Assembly: GCA_045568115.1 (NCBI GenBank)
Contig: JBJLBO010000004.1
Location: 62,001 to 126,000, forward strand
Source: MGIIb-O1 sp002457595
GTDB lineage: Archaea > Thermoplasmatota > Poseidoniia > Poseidoniales > Thalassarchaeaceae
Length of the DNA: 64,000 nucleotides
Direction: 5' to 3'
The notes under the pieces were generated by a model. It was given only the letters and a program-made list of their open reading frames with translations. It was not told the DNA's origin and searched no databases. A program made the position numbers and the translations under genes. Positions 6,941-16,722 of the stretch are shown here, piece by piece; position 1 is the first letter of the stretch; every line of letters begins with the position of its first letter.

Positions 6941-9106
6941 GTGGAATACGTTACTATTTTCATGGCTTGGCCTTACGCCAACGGACCCTTGCACCTTGGT
7001 CATGTTGCTGGGAACTGTCTTCCTGCCGATATACAATATCGATACGAAAGGGCTAGAGGACGTCGCGTACTGATGTGCAGTGGATCTGATGAGCATGGTA
7101 CTCCGATTACCGTGAGCGCGGAAGAACAAGGAGTACCCCCTCAAGTTGTTGTCGATGAATTCCATGAAATTAACTCACGCGCGCTCGCTGGTCTAGGCTG
7201 CTCTTGGGATAATCACGTTGATTCCCGTGGGGTTGAATTCGGTGGCGCTTTGTATAATCGTACCACAGACCCACGTCACAAAGAATTAGTTCAAGACATT
7301 TTCATCCAATTGAATGATGCAGGATTATTGCAGAAGAAAATCATGCAGCAATATTGTGAGATTAAGTCAGAGGGAGATGTAAGATTCCTCCCTGACAGAT
7401 ATGTAGTTGGTGAATGCCCGCAATGTGGCGAGGACGGCGCTCGTGGTGACCAATGTGATGAATGTGGTGCGACATATGAGGCTAGTGAGCTAAATAATCC
7501 ACGTTCCAAATCAAATCCCGAGGCGGCAATTGAAGTCCGAGATACTGTGCACTTGTTTTACCGGTTAGATTTGTTCCAGCAGGATTTAGAAGAGCACGCA
7601 CAAATGCGACAACAAACCTGGAAGCCGAATGTCAAGGCAATGACTCAAAATTGGTTGCAAATGGGTTTACGTCCGAGAGCAGTAACTCGTGACATGGAAT
7701 GGGGTATTGAGATTCCATTAGAAGATCCAGAGTGGGATAGCAAGAGAGTTTACGTATGGTTCGAGGCTGTTCAGGGTTACTACACATGTGCAAGAATTTG
7801 GGCAGAAAGATTTGCTGGTGAGCATGTTGAGGGTGATGATGCATGGGAGAATTGGTGGGTCGAGAAGGATGGTCAGAGTCTCAAACATCTGTATTTCATG
7901 GGTAAAGATAACATCCCATTCCACACCATAATTTGGCCTGCGATTTTGATGGGATTAAACAAAGACCGGGATAAATCGAAGCAACTTCATCTTGAAGACA
8001 ATGTCCCTGCAAATGAATTTTTAATGTTGAAAGGCGGTCAATTTAGTAAATCCCGAAAACACGGTGTATGGCTTCCTTCTTTTCTAGAAAGATATGATCC
8101 AGATTCCTTGCGATATCATCTGACGATCAATATGCCTGAGGGTCACGACACAGATTTCCGATGGGAAGATTTTGTCGAACGCGTAAATAACGAATTGATT
8201 GGGAATTATGGAAATTTCGTACATCGGGTCATGACTCTCACTCATCGGTTATCAAATGACGGCGAAAATCCATTGAATGAATTTGATACATTATCAAATC
8301 ATTCTGAAGTCATTACAAATTGTAGAAATCTACTTGAATCGGCCATGCAATCGATGGAAAAACAGAGATTCAAAGAGGCTCTTCGTTCGATTATGGGGAT
8401 TGCCCAACAGGGTAATCTTCTCCTTCAGAATTCCGCTCCTTGGAAATACCTGAATGCCGAACCCTCTAAAGAACGTGACAGTTCTCTCTCAAGTCTATCT
8501 ATGGCTTGGAGACTATGTCGAACTCTTGCTATTGCTACGAGGCCTTTCATGCCATTCCAATCTGACAAATTATGGCTCATGTTAGGTGAAAAAGAACGTC
8601 TCGATTCATTGACCTGGGATGAAGCAATCGAATATGAATCTCCATTGGGATGGAATCAGGAAAAACCACAACCTCTATTCAATAAACTAGATTTAGATGA
8701 AATTCTGACTCACGAACAGTCTCTTGCTTCGGATAGTAACGACAATGAAGCAGAAGCTTCTAGAGGTGATGGGGCGAGTTATATTCAGTTTGAAGATTTT
8801 ATTAAAGTTGAGATGAGAACTGGGAAAATCCTCACCGTAGAAGATCACCCCAATGCTGACAAATTGTATGTCATTACTATCGAAGACAATCCCGGTTCAA
8901 CTAGAACAGTATGTGCCGGATTGAAAGAAATTTACCAACCCGAGGACTTAGTAGGTCTGAATGTTGTTTTTGTCGCGAATCTTGAGCCTAGAAAATTAAG
9001 AGGCATTATGTCTGAAGGTATGATTCTTGCAGCCGATGACGGTGATGGAAAAATTTGCGTTTTGACGCCGGAAGGAGAAATTAGACCAGGTTCTGAAGTT
9101 CGTTAG
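6941..9106 (+). CDS. metG: methionyl-tRNA synthetase MetG with C-terminal tRNA-binding domain
   Basis: Charges tRNA-Met. Class I signatures: GPLHLGHVAGN (HIGH, residues 15-25), CSGSDEHGTPI, a zinc knuckle CPQCGEDGARGDQCDECG, YVWFEAVQGY, and FSKSRKHG as the KMSKS loop (about 368). Residues about 610-721 form a Trbp111/EMAPII-type OB-fold tRNA-binding domain (FEDFIKVEMRTGKIL..., NADKLYVITIE, NLEPRKLRGIMSEGMILAA). 721 residues is normal for MetRS with this appendage. GTG start at 6941 gives the expected MEYVTIFMAWPYANG. The 159 bases upstream hold no clear gene; AT-rich patches (cataaatagg; aatatagaatat) are possible promoter elements. Confidence 0.96.
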   Translation: MEYVTIFMAWPYANGPLHLGHVAGNCLPADIQYRYERARGRRVLMCSGSDEHGTPITVSAEEQGVPPQVVVDEFHEINSRALAGLGCSWDNHVDSRGVEFGGALYNRTTDPRHKELVQDIFIQLNDAGLLQKKIMQQYCEIKSEGDVRFLPDRYVVGECPQCGEDGARGDQCDECGATYEASELNNPRSKSNPEAAIEVRDTVHLFYRLDLFQQDLEEHAQMRQQTWKPNVKAMTQNWLQMGLRPRAVTRDMEWGIEIPLEDPEWDSKRVYVWFEAVQGYYTCARIWAERFAGEHVEGDDAWENWWVEKDGQSLKHLYFMGKDNIPFHTIIWPAILMGLNKDRDKSKQLHLEDNVPANEFLMLKGGQFSKSRKHGVWLPSFLERYDPDSLRYHLTINMPEGHDTDFRWEDFVERVNNELIGNYGNFVHRVMTLTHRLSNDGENPLNEFDTLSNHSEVITNCRNLLESAMQSMEKQRFKEALRSIMGIAQQGNLLLQNSAPWKYLNAEPSKERDSSLSSLSMAWRLCRTLAIATRPFMPFQSDKLWLMLGEKERLDSLTWDEAIEYESPLGWNQEKPQPLFNKLDLDEILTHEQSLASDSNDNEAEASRGDGASYIQFEDFIKVEMRTGKILTVEDHPNADKLYVITIEDNPGSTRTVCAGLKEIYQPEDLVGLNVVFVANLEPRKLRGIMSEGMILAADDGDGKICVLTPEGEIRPGSEVR

Positions 9107-9678
9107 TCAGGTTTATCAAAAAATTCCCATTGTATTTCTGCGAGTTCTAAATTATCTTTAGCCTGCGAGTATGCTTCTAAAGGCTCGTAATTTAATCTAA
9201 AAAATTCATCACTGAATTTGAATGGCCCTAGAATTTCCCTAGCTTGTTCCCATTCTCCTAAAACTATCAGTGAAACAGCGAATGCTTCAGCATTAGATAA
9301 ACGACCAGGCTTGCCCCATGATACAGGATTTGCAGCTAGTACTACAGGTAATGTACGCCCCTCTAATCTTGTTTTTCGTGAAAGATAACTTATCGAATCA
9401 TCAATTTGTTTCCATGAACAATCTAATCCAACTATTGAGGTGCCCTTTACAATTCTTGATTTATCATCAGGACCTAATAATACGCCAGCAAGAGGATCGA
9501 GGAGGAATCCTGTCCTTGGTGATTTTCTAATATCTGTGTGCAATTTGATTAATCCGTATCGATGCATTTTTCTTGAAGTGCATTTTTTAGGATCATCTTG
9601 GTTGAGATGTATGACATGAAGAGGAATTTTTCCCACTTCATTCACTTCTCCGGAGTAGATCATCATAAACATCGCCAA
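9103..9678 (-). CDS. tsr3: Tsr3-type rRNA aminocarboxypropyltransferase (DUF367)
   Basis: Transfers the 3-amino-3-carboxypropyl group of SAM to the hypermodified pseudouridine in the decoding-site helix of small-subunit rRNA. Family features: HLNQDDPKKCTSRKMHRYGL near the N-terminus, GTSIVGLDCSWKQID, RTLPVVLAANPVSWGKPGRL, SNAEAFAVSLIVLGEW and a FKFSDEFFRLNYEPLEAY block. 191 residues from the furthest ATG, which overlaps the preceding MBF1 gene by 41 bases; ATG codons at 9672, 9666 and 9663 would shorten the overlap. It ends 4 bases into the convergent metG stop. Confidence 0.92.
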   Translation of the reverse strand: MAMFMMIYSGEVNEVGKIPLHVIHLNQDDPKKCTSRKMHRYGLIKLHTDIRKSPRTGFLLDPLAGVLLGPDDKSRIVKGTSIVGLDCSWKQIDDSISYLSRKTRLEGRTLPVVLAANPVSWGKPGRLSNAEAFAVSLIVLGEWEQAREILGPFKFSDEFFRLNYEPLEAYSQAKDNLELAEIQWEFFDKPD

Positions 9679-10129
9679 TCGTCATCGAACGTGAAGTTGA
9701 AGTGCCTGCTTGTCTTGTATTATCAGCTTCGATTTCTATGAATAATTCAATTGAAAGTACCTTCTCAATCTTCTTGATGAGATTATCTGTAGGACGGTTT
9801 CCATTTTCAGTTCTCTGAACAATGTTCAGCCTTTCATTCATTCGTCGAGCAAATTCTCTTTGATCCCACCCCTTATCTTTCCGTGCATTACGTATTCTAA
9901 TATGGAAGTCGGGTGCTAACTCTTTGTCGGGCTTAGTCAAAATACTCGAACTCCGCCTGATGTTTGATTTAGCCACTAATGATTTAGTTCGTATTTCAGA
10001 TGGTTTAGGGGTTGGTTTTTCCAATCCTAATCTATCAATACAACGACTGCAGGCATCAACTCTAGCTCCCGATGCCTTGGTGCGGAACGTTCCGACCTTG
10101 TCTGCACCACATAACTCGCATGTTCCCAT
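9638..10129 (-). CDS. mbf1: MBF1-family transcription factor (zinc ribbon plus HTH)
   Basis: Archaeal multiprotein-bridging-factor-1 homologue, a DNA- or ribosome-associated regulator. An N-terminal zinc ribbon (CELCGADKVGTF...VDACSRC, residues 4-29) is followed by a polar linker. A Cro/C1-type HTH occupies about 77-130: IRIRNARKDKGWDQREFARRMNERLNIVQRTENG. The 163-residue size and domain order match archaeal MBF1. It is transcribed together with tsr3 (overlap) and divergent from the PAN gene, with 75 bases between the two starts for both promoters. Confidence 0.93.
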   Translation of the reverse strand: MGTCELCGADKVGTFRTKASGARVDACSRCIDRLGLEKPTPKPSEIRTKSLVAKSNIRRSSSILTKPDKELAPDFHIRIRNARKDKGWDQREFARRMNERLNIVQRTENGNRPTDNLIKKIEKVLSIELFIEIEADNTRQAGTSTSRSMTIGDVYDDLLRRSE

Positions 10130-10204
10130 TGATTGTCGGATATGGCATCATATCATCATATCTTCGGAGACAAAGTATGAAGTCAAAGTCCCAAATCGAA
10201 GAAC

Positions 10205-11440
10205 ATGGCAGGTGCTTCCGATACCGAGGATCTACCTCACAGCGATAATTTTCATTCACAAAATGTTGATGAAATAGGGTTGGACGAATTACGAGAAAAA
10301 TTTTCTGAACTTTCTGGCTTATCACAACAGCTGATTACTGAAAAATTATTCTTAGAGAATGAATGTACACAACTGAAGAAAAGGGTTTCTCGATTAGATG
10401 AAGACATTAGGAATCTTAAATCCCCCCCTTTGATAATAGGGCATATTCAAGACATTATTGGCAATCATGCAATTGTTAGGAGTTCAAACGGAACTGTATT
10501 CCAAGTATCTGTTAATTCACGCTTAAATAGCGATTTATTGAAGCCAGGCGCTAGAGTTTCACTTAACCAAGATAATCTCTCAATTATTGATGTTCTTAGT
10601 GACTCTTGGGATCCTCTTGTATCTACTAGCGAAGTTATCAATAAACCTACAATAACTTACGACGATGTTGGTGGCATGAGTGAACAAATCAAAAAATTGA
10701 AGCAATCAATCGAATTGCCATTAACTAATCCTTTAGCTTTCAAGGACATGGGTCTAGAACCACCAAAGGGATTACTACTTTCAGGTCCACCAGGAACTGG
10801 GAAAACAATGCTTGCTAAAGCTGTTGCAAATGCTACAGATGCAACATTTTTGGGTATAGTTGGTTCTGAACTAGCGCAGAAATACATTGGCGAGGGCGGG
10901 AGGCTTGTACGAGAATTATTTGATTTAGCAAGAGAAAAAGCGCCATCAATAATTTTTATTGATGAAATTGATGCTATTGGCTCTAAAAGAATGGATACAT
11001 CTACTTCTGGCGATAGGGAAGTTCAACGTACTTTGATGCAATTATTAGCTGAATTAGATGGATTTGAATCACTTGAAAACGTCAAAGTTATTGCTGCAAC
11101 AAATAGACCGGAATTACTAGATAAAGCACTATTACGACCTGGTAGATTTGACCGAATTATCGATGTCGGTTTACCCGATCTTAATGGAAGAAAACATATT
11201 CTTGAAATCATGACAAAAGATGTTAATGTATCGCCATCCGTAAATTTAGATAATCTAGCCAAGAAATCAGAAGGATTTAGCGGTGCTGAAATAAAGGCTC
11301 TGATTTTAGAATCGGGAATGCTTGCTATCGATGATAAATCCAAACAAATCACAAATTCGCACTTCGAATCAGGACTCAAGAAGATTCACGAAAATCGCTC
11401 AGATCCCATATTTGGCGATCCTTCTGGGCTGTATGGTTAA
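10205..11440 (+). CDS. pan: proteasome-activating nucleotidase PAN
   Basis: AAA+ ATPase ring that unfolds substrates and feeds them to the 20S proteasome (core genes not in the window). An N-terminal coiled coil at about 27-72 leads to an OB region (GHIQDIIGNHAIVRSSNG), then an AAA domain with YDDVGGM, Walker A GPPGTGKT (194-201), pore loop residues SELAQKYIGEG, Walker B IIFIDEIDAIG and arginine fingers in LLRPGRFDR. The chain ends in GLYG, a hydrophobic-Tyr-X (HbYX) motif that docks into the proteasome alpha ring. This tail separates PAN from other AAA proteases. 411 residues, ATG start. Confidence 0.96.
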   Translation: MAGASDTEDLPHSDNFHSQNVDEIGLDELREKFSELSGLSQQLITEKLFLENECTQLKKRVSRLDEDIRNLKSPPLIIGHIQDIIGNHAIVRSSNGTVFQVSVNSRLNSDLLKPGARVSLNQDNLSIIDVLSDSWDPLVSTSEVINKPTITYDDVGGMSEQIKKLKQSIELPLTNPLAFKDMGLEPPKGLLLSGPPGTGKTMLAKAVANATDATFLGIVGSELAQKYIGEGGRLVRELFDLAREKAPSIIFIDEIDAIGSKRMDTSTSGDREVQRTLMQLLAELDGFESLENVKVIAATNRPELLDKALLRPGRFDRIIDVGLPDLNGRKHILEIMTKDVNVSPSVNLDNLAKKSEGFSGAEIKALILESGMLAIDDKSKQITNSHFESGLKKIHENRSDPIFGDPSGLYG

Positions 11441-11478
11441 GCATAAGACTCATCACCCACCAATATCTCGTTGCGTCA

Positions 11479-12516
11479 ATGACTTCTCGTTGGATTGAAT
11501 GCGTCCCGAACATCAGTGAGGGCAGAGATCAATCAATCATAGACAAAATCGTCAGTTATGTATCTACAAGCTCGAACGTCGCAATACTTGGCTGCGAGCC
11601 TGATCCCGATTACAATCGTACTGTAATCACTATTGCGGGAGAATACAAGGATGTAGCAGAAGCAGCAATAAAATTAATTGAAAAATCTGCCGATTTAATT
11701 GATATGAGGAAGCATGAGGGAAATCACCCTCGCATTGGTGCCGTCGATGTTTGCCCCTTTGTTCCGATTAGTCCTGACACGGATGATGATTGTATTAAAG
11801 CATCAAAAATGGTCATTGAACATTTTTCTAATACAATACCAATTTTTCTCTATGGTTCAATTGCTTCCCACCCATCTAGGATTGCCCTTTCCGCATTACG
11901 TAAAGGGCAGTATGAGGGATTGAAAAGTCGCTTCATGAATGGCGAATGGGAATTAGAAAATACAAGAATGCCCGATTATTGGTCAGGTTCTTGGAGTGAG
12001 GTTGAAGCAAGGTTTGGTGCAGTAGCTATTGGAGTGAGGCCCGTTTTGGTTGCCTACAATGTGAATGTCGATGAAGAAGCACCGATTGCATCTAAGGCTG
12101 CAGGGTCGATAATTAGAACAAGTGGACGATTATTAAAGAATGGTTTTGGTGGAAAAATACGCATTAATGGTATGCTTAATGACGTTCAAGGCATGGGTGT
12201 CCCTTTACCTGCTCATGGTATTTGCCAGGTTTCTATGAATCTACAGAATTATGAAGAATCGCCTATGCATATTGCCTATGAATTAATCAAATCAATTTGT
12301 AAAGATCATGACGTATCTGTGAAGGGGAGTGAATTAGTCGGCTTAGTTCCTCTCGCTGCGATTTTAGAAGCCGGAAGATGGTATAGTGAAGGAGATTTAT
12401 CTGATGAAAAACTCATTAAATCTGCTGTTTCAGGATTGGGGTTAGATAGTCTAGAAGAGTTCGTACCCGAAGAAAGAATTATTGAATGGGCCATTACAAA
12501 TAAGTTAGGTGATTGA
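11479..12516 (+). CDS. ftcD: glutamate formimidoyltransferase FtcD
   Basis: Moves the formimino group from N-formimino-L-glutamate to tetrahydrofolate, releasing glutamate; last step of this histidine degradation route. The N-terminus WIECVPNISEGRD is the family signature, with CEPDPDYNRTVITI and HEGNHPRIGAVDVCPF after it; IRINGMLNDVQGMGVPLPAH is a folate-site region. 345 residues correspond to the transferase half of the bifunctional animal enzyme; the cyclodeaminase half is the next gene, which starts on the base after this stop. 38 bases after PAN. Confidence 0.94.
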   Translation: MTSRWIECVPNISEGRDQSIIDKIVSYVSTSSNVAILGCEPDPDYNRTVITIAGEYKDVAEAAIKLIEKSADLIDMRKHEGNHPRIGAVDVCPFVPISPDTDDDCIKASKMVIEHFSNTIPIFLYGSIASHPSRIALSALRKGQYEGLKSRFMNGEWELENTRMPDYWSGSWSEVEARFGAVAIGVRPVLVAYNVNVDEEAPIASKAAGSIIRTSGRLLKNGFGGKIRINGMLNDVQGMGVPLPAHGICQVSMNLQNYEESPMHIAYELIKSICKDHDVSVKGSELVGLVPLAAILEAGRWYSEGDLSDEKLIKSAVSGLGLDSLEEFVPEERIIEWAITNKLGD

Positions 12517-13128
12517 ATGAATAATGGATATAGAGAGGTCTTAGAGGAAATCTCTTCTGAGAATGCAACCCCTGGTGGAGGAGCTGTTTCTGCAATGGCT
12601 ATTGCTCACGGCATCGCCCTTGCTCGAATGGTTGCAAAATTGACTATAGGTAGAGAAAAATGGCAACAAGGTCATGACTCTGCATCAAGATTCCTCGTTA
12701 ATTCCGACGAATGGATTGATACTTCAATAAGACTGTCTGAAGAGGATTGTATAGCCTTTGAATCGGTAATGCAAGCATATCGTATGCCTAAAGGTAGTGA
12801 GCCGGAAAAAGAAATTCGGAGTCTCGCAATTAAACAAGCAAATTATGATGCAACAAAATCTCCATTAGAAATAATGGAATTTGGGTTAATTGCTCTTAAA
12901 TCAATACAGGAAATGTCCCAAACTTGCAATTCTAATGCTATTACTGATTTAGGCTCTGCAGTTCACATAATCTGTTCAGCATTAGAATGTGCATCACTGA
13001 ATGTTTATGTCAATTTAGTGTCTGAGCCTGAATATTCTAGTGAATTTAACGTCAGAGTTGAAGAAATTATTTTTTTGTCCCAACAGATTAAGTCTGAAGT
13101 CTCAAAGATAGTAATGGAACGGATGTGA
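12517..13128 (+). CDS. fchA: formimidoyl-tetrahydrofolate cyclodeaminase
   Basis: Converts 5-formimino-THF to 5,10-methenyl-THF and ammonia, returning the histidine-ring carbon to the C1 pool. The family motif is near the N-terminus: ENATPGGGAVSAMAIAHG, followed by LARMVAKLTIG. All-helical, 203 residues, normal for the stand-alone FTCD-C domain. Zero spacing to ftcD and 4 bases to hutU imply one operon and perhaps channelling between the two folate enzymes. Confidence 0.92.
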   Translation: MNNGYREVLEEISSENATPGGGAVSAMAIAHGIALARMVAKLTIGREKWQQGHDSASRFLVNSDEWIDTSIRLSEEDCIAFESVMQAYRMPKGSEPEKEIRSLAIKQANYDATKSPLEIMEFGLIALKSIQEMSQTCNSNAITDLGSAVHIICSALECASLNVYVNLVSEPEYSSEFNVRVEEIIFLSQQIKSEVSKIVMERM

Positions 13129-13132
13129 TTTT

Positions 13133-15146
13133 TTGAGCATTTTATCATTCAATGAGCAGATCCGAATTGGTATTCCCAATAAACTACCTGAAATGCCTGA
13201 GTTTGAAGATTCTATAGCCAGAGCTCCATTTCGCCCCGAGGTCCTTTCTTCGAATGAGAAATTACTTGCTATTGAAAATGCATTACGATATTTTCCCAAA
13301 AAATGGCATACCAAATTATCCAAGGAATTCTATGCAGAATTAGTAAATGAAGGGCATATCACAATGCATAGATTCCGTCCTAAATACTCCATGTATGCCC
13401 GCCCAATTAATGATTATCCTAGTGAATGTGTTGCTGCTGCTGGAGTGATGTTGATGATCCAGAATAACCTTGATCCACGTGTAGCTCAATACCCATATGA
13501 TTTGATCACTTATGGCGGTAATGGAGCTGTATTCCAAAATTGGGCTCAATACCTACTTACAATGTCTTATCTATCTAAAATGAGTGAAAAACAAACATTA
13601 GTTATGTATTCAGGACATCCTCTTGGTTTATTTCCATCAACTCTTGAAGCACCCCGTGTTGTTATCACAAACGGTATGGTAATTCCAAATTATTCTACAC
13701 AAAATGACTATGAAGTTTTCAATGCACTCGGTGTATCTCAATATGGACAAATGACCGCTGGGTCATACATGTATATCGGACCCCAGGGGATAGTTCACGG
13801 TACAACAATCACAATTCTAAATGCGGCCCGTAAATATCTAGGGAAAAATGATGATGGGCTCGGAGGTGTATTATTTGTTACTTCTGGGTTGGGAGGGATG
13901 TCTGGTGCTCAAGCAAAGGCGGCAGTAATTTCCGGAGCTGTATGTGTAATTGCTGAAACAAATAAAATTGCTGTTGAGAAGCGCTTAGAACAAGGATGGT
14001 TAAGTGAATATCATTATGATGTAAATAATGTAATTGAAAGCGCCAAACGAGCGATTTCAACAAAAAAAGCGATTTCTATAGGCTATATAGGCAATATCGT
14101 GGACTTACTTGTTGCACTTGATGAATACGAACTAACACCCGAATTAGGCAGTGATCAAACTAGTTTACACAATCCATGGCTAGGAGGTTATATTCCAACA
14201 AATTACAGCCATGCAGAGGCTTTACAATTGCTAAAAGACAACCCTAGTAAATTCAAATCGGAGGTTGAACGTACATTAAGAGAACATTCTTCTGTAGTAA
14301 ATCGTTTGTCAGAAAAAGGAATGCATTTCTGGGATTATGGTAATGCGTTTCTCTTAGAAGCAAGAAAGGCTGGAGGGGATGTCATTAACCCTAATGAACC
14401 GGGTAAATTTCGCTATCCTTCCTATGTTGAAGACATTATGGGGCCTATTTGCTTCGATTTCGGATTTGGTCCCTTCCGATGGGTTTGTACATCTTGTGAT
14501 GAAAACGATCTGAAGAAAACAGATGAAATTGCAATAGAGATACTGCAACTTCAAGCAGAAAATGCAAATTCCGATATTAAACAACAAATTTTAGATAATA
14601 TTCGTTGGATAAAAGATGCTGATAAACATCAACTAGTTGTAGGTAGTAAAGCACGTATACTATATGCAGACGAAAAAGGTAGAAAGGATATTGCCAGTGC
14701 TTTTAATACAGCAATTAAAAATGGCTACAATCACCGCTCCAATAGTATTAGGTCGAGATCATCATGATGTATCAGGTACTGATAGTCCCTTCCGTGAGAC
14801 AGCAAACATTCACGACGGTTCTATGTTTACTGCAGATATGTCAGTACACAATTTCGTAGGTGATGCGTTCAGAGGTGCTACTTGGGTTAGTTTACACAAT
14901 GGCGGCGGCGTGGGTTGGGGGGAAGTCAGTAATGGTGGATTCGGGATGTTAATCGATGGAAGTGCCCGTAGTCAGAATAACATCGATTCTATGTTATCAT
15001 GGGATGTAAATAATGGAATTGCTAGACGAGCTTGGGCACGAAATCCTGGTTCTATTAGTACAATTATTAGGGCGATGGACTCTGATTCTAATTTGCTAGT
15101 TACAATACCTAACTTGGTAGATAGTGAGATTTTACAAAATTTATGA
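13133..15146 (+). CDS. hutU: urocanate hydratase HutU, interrupted by one +1 frameshift
   Basis: Hydrates urocanate to imidazolonepropionate using tightly bound NAD+. The first frame (13133-14767, TTG start) gives about 530 residues of urocanase, including YGGNGAVFQNWAQYL, QMTAGSYMYIGPQGIVHGT and GGLGGMSGAQAKAA. The family resumes in the next frame from about 14721: TAPIVLGRDHHDVSGTDSPF, GGGVGWGEVSNGGFGML. Removing one A from the AAAAA run at 14717-14721 gives a seamless 670-residue protein (AIKMATITAPIV at the join), the size of the long urocanase type. So the gene is probably intact with an over-called base; alternatively it is split or a recent pseudogene. An ATG lies exactly at the join (14721). 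Confidence 0.9.
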
Positions 15147-15186
15147 CAATACTATCATTCAATAATAAATAAGGTGGGCGGAGGGT

Positions 15187-16713
15187 ATGGATAATGTCAT
15201 TGTGAATATTGACGGCACGTCATTATCCATTGAATCATTAATTGCAATTAGAGATAACATCGCTGAAGTTAGGCTAACTAAAGAAGCAACAATTTCTATG
15301 TCTAATTCACGAAAAGCTGTCGAGTCAATAATTGAATCAGGAAAAGTAGTTTATGGAATAAATACAGGATTCGGTGCTTTATCTAACGTCACAATTGATC
15401 GTGAAAATTTAGCCCAATTACAACTGAATTTGATCCGTAGTCATGCTTGTGGAGTAGGGGAAATAATGAAGCCCGAGCATGTATTGATGATGATGACTAT
15501 TCGAGCTAACTCATTAGCTGTTGGAAATTCCGGAATTCGACCAGAAGTTGTTGAAACAATTCTAGCTCTAATTAATGCACGTTGTGCCCCCATAGTTCCT
15601 CGAATCGGCTCTCTTGGGGCTTCTGGCGACCTCGCGCCACTTTCCCATCTCGCCCTTGGCCTAATAGGAGAAAATGAGTTTTTGAAACAAGATGATGGTG
15701 GATGGACCACAATATCATCAACAGAGGCCTTCCAGTATGCCCAGTCTAAACCAATTTCTCTCGAGGCTAAAGAAGGGCTCTCTCTCATCAATGGGACTAG
15801 TCAGATGTGCACATTCTTGTCTGTAGCAATCCATGAATTAGAATTGTTAACTTTTACTGCAGACTGTGCTGTAGCATGCTCTGTTGAAGCAATAAAAGGC
15901 TCACACAAACCCTTTGATAAACGAATCCATAATTCAAGACCACATCGCGGGCAAATGATCTCTGCAGCCCGAATCTATTCATTATTGGCTGATTCTGCAA
16001 TTAATAAATCACATGAAAATTGTGATCGGGTTCAAGATGCATATTCACTACGGTGTGCCCCTCAAGTCCATGGGCCAATTATTGATATCCTTCTAAATGC
16101 ACGAACCATGCTCTCAATTGAATTAAATTCGGCAACAGACAACCCACTAATTTTTGTTGATGAAGAAGGGGGTTTCGAAGTAATTAGTGGAGGTAACTTT
16201 CACGGAGAGAATCTCGCAATTACAGCTGATAACCTTGCAGTCTGTGCCCATGAATTAGCATCAATTTCTGAGCGACGAACAAACCTCATTATGTCCCCAA
16301 AGTGGAGTGGTCAGAAAGCATTTTTGAGTAACACAGAGGGATTAGATAGTGGTATGATGATAATTCAATATGTTTCTGCAGCATGTGTTGCTGAATTACA
16401 TCTCCTAGCCAACCCCTCATCCACATCAAATATTGCAGTCAGTATGGGTAAAGAAGATCATGTATCGATGGGATCAACGGCTACTCATCGTTTACTTTCT
16501 TCATCTGAGTTATTATCCAAAGTACTTGCTAATGAATTAATATGCTCTTGTGAGGCAATAAATAGAACCGAGCTAAAGCCTGGCGTTGGAGTTTCTAGAA
16601 TTTTTGGTTTGATTACCCAGATTGTGCCTCCATTAATTGAAGATAGGTCTCTATCTCAATCTACTGAACTTGTTTCTAAAACAATACTTTCCGGCGGATT
16701 ATTGTTTTCTTGA
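15187..16713 (+). CDS. hutH: histidine ammonia-lyase HutH
   Basis: Removes ammonia from L-histidine to give trans-urocanate, the first step of the pathway. The A145-S146-G147 triad in GSLGASGDLAPLSH forms the autocatalytic MIO electrophile. Also present: VVYGINTGFGAL at the active-site loop, HRGQ, QDAYSLRCAPQVHG, and NFHGENLA. 508 residues, as usual. The ATG is preceded by a strong purine-rich stretch (aaggtgggcggagggt). SLRCAPQVHG, rather than the phenylalanine- or tyrosine-lyase patterns, supports histidine specificity together with the operon. Confidence 0.96.
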   Translation: MDNVIVNIDGTSLSIESLIAIRDNIAEVRLTKEATISMSNSRKAVESIIESGKVVYGINTGFGALSNVTIDRENLAQLQLNLIRSHACGVGEIMKPEHVLMMMTIRANSLAVGNSGIRPEVVETILALINARCAPIVPRIGSLGASGDLAPLSHLALGLIGENEFLKQDDGGWTTISSTEAFQYAQSKPISLEAKEGLSLINGTSQMCTFLSVAIHELELLTFTADCAVACSVEAIKGSHKPFDKRIHNSRPHRGQMISAARIYSLLADSAINKSHENCDRVQDAYSLRCAPQVHGPIIDILLNARTMLSIELNSATDNPLIFVDEEGGFEVISGGNFHGENLAITADNLAVCAHELASISERRTNLIMSPKWSGQKAFLSNTEGLDSGMMIIQYVSAACVAELHLLANPSSTSNIAVSMGKEDHVSMGSTATHRLLSSSELLSKVLANELICSCEAINRTELKPGVGVSRIFGLITQIVPPLIEDRSLSQSTELVSKTILSGGLLFS

Positions 16714-16722
16714 GGATTATTT

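Noticed and set aside
6778..6963. 61-codon frame ahead of metG on the minus strand
   Set aside because: Composition is unlike a protein and it overlaps both the metG start and the probable promoter region.
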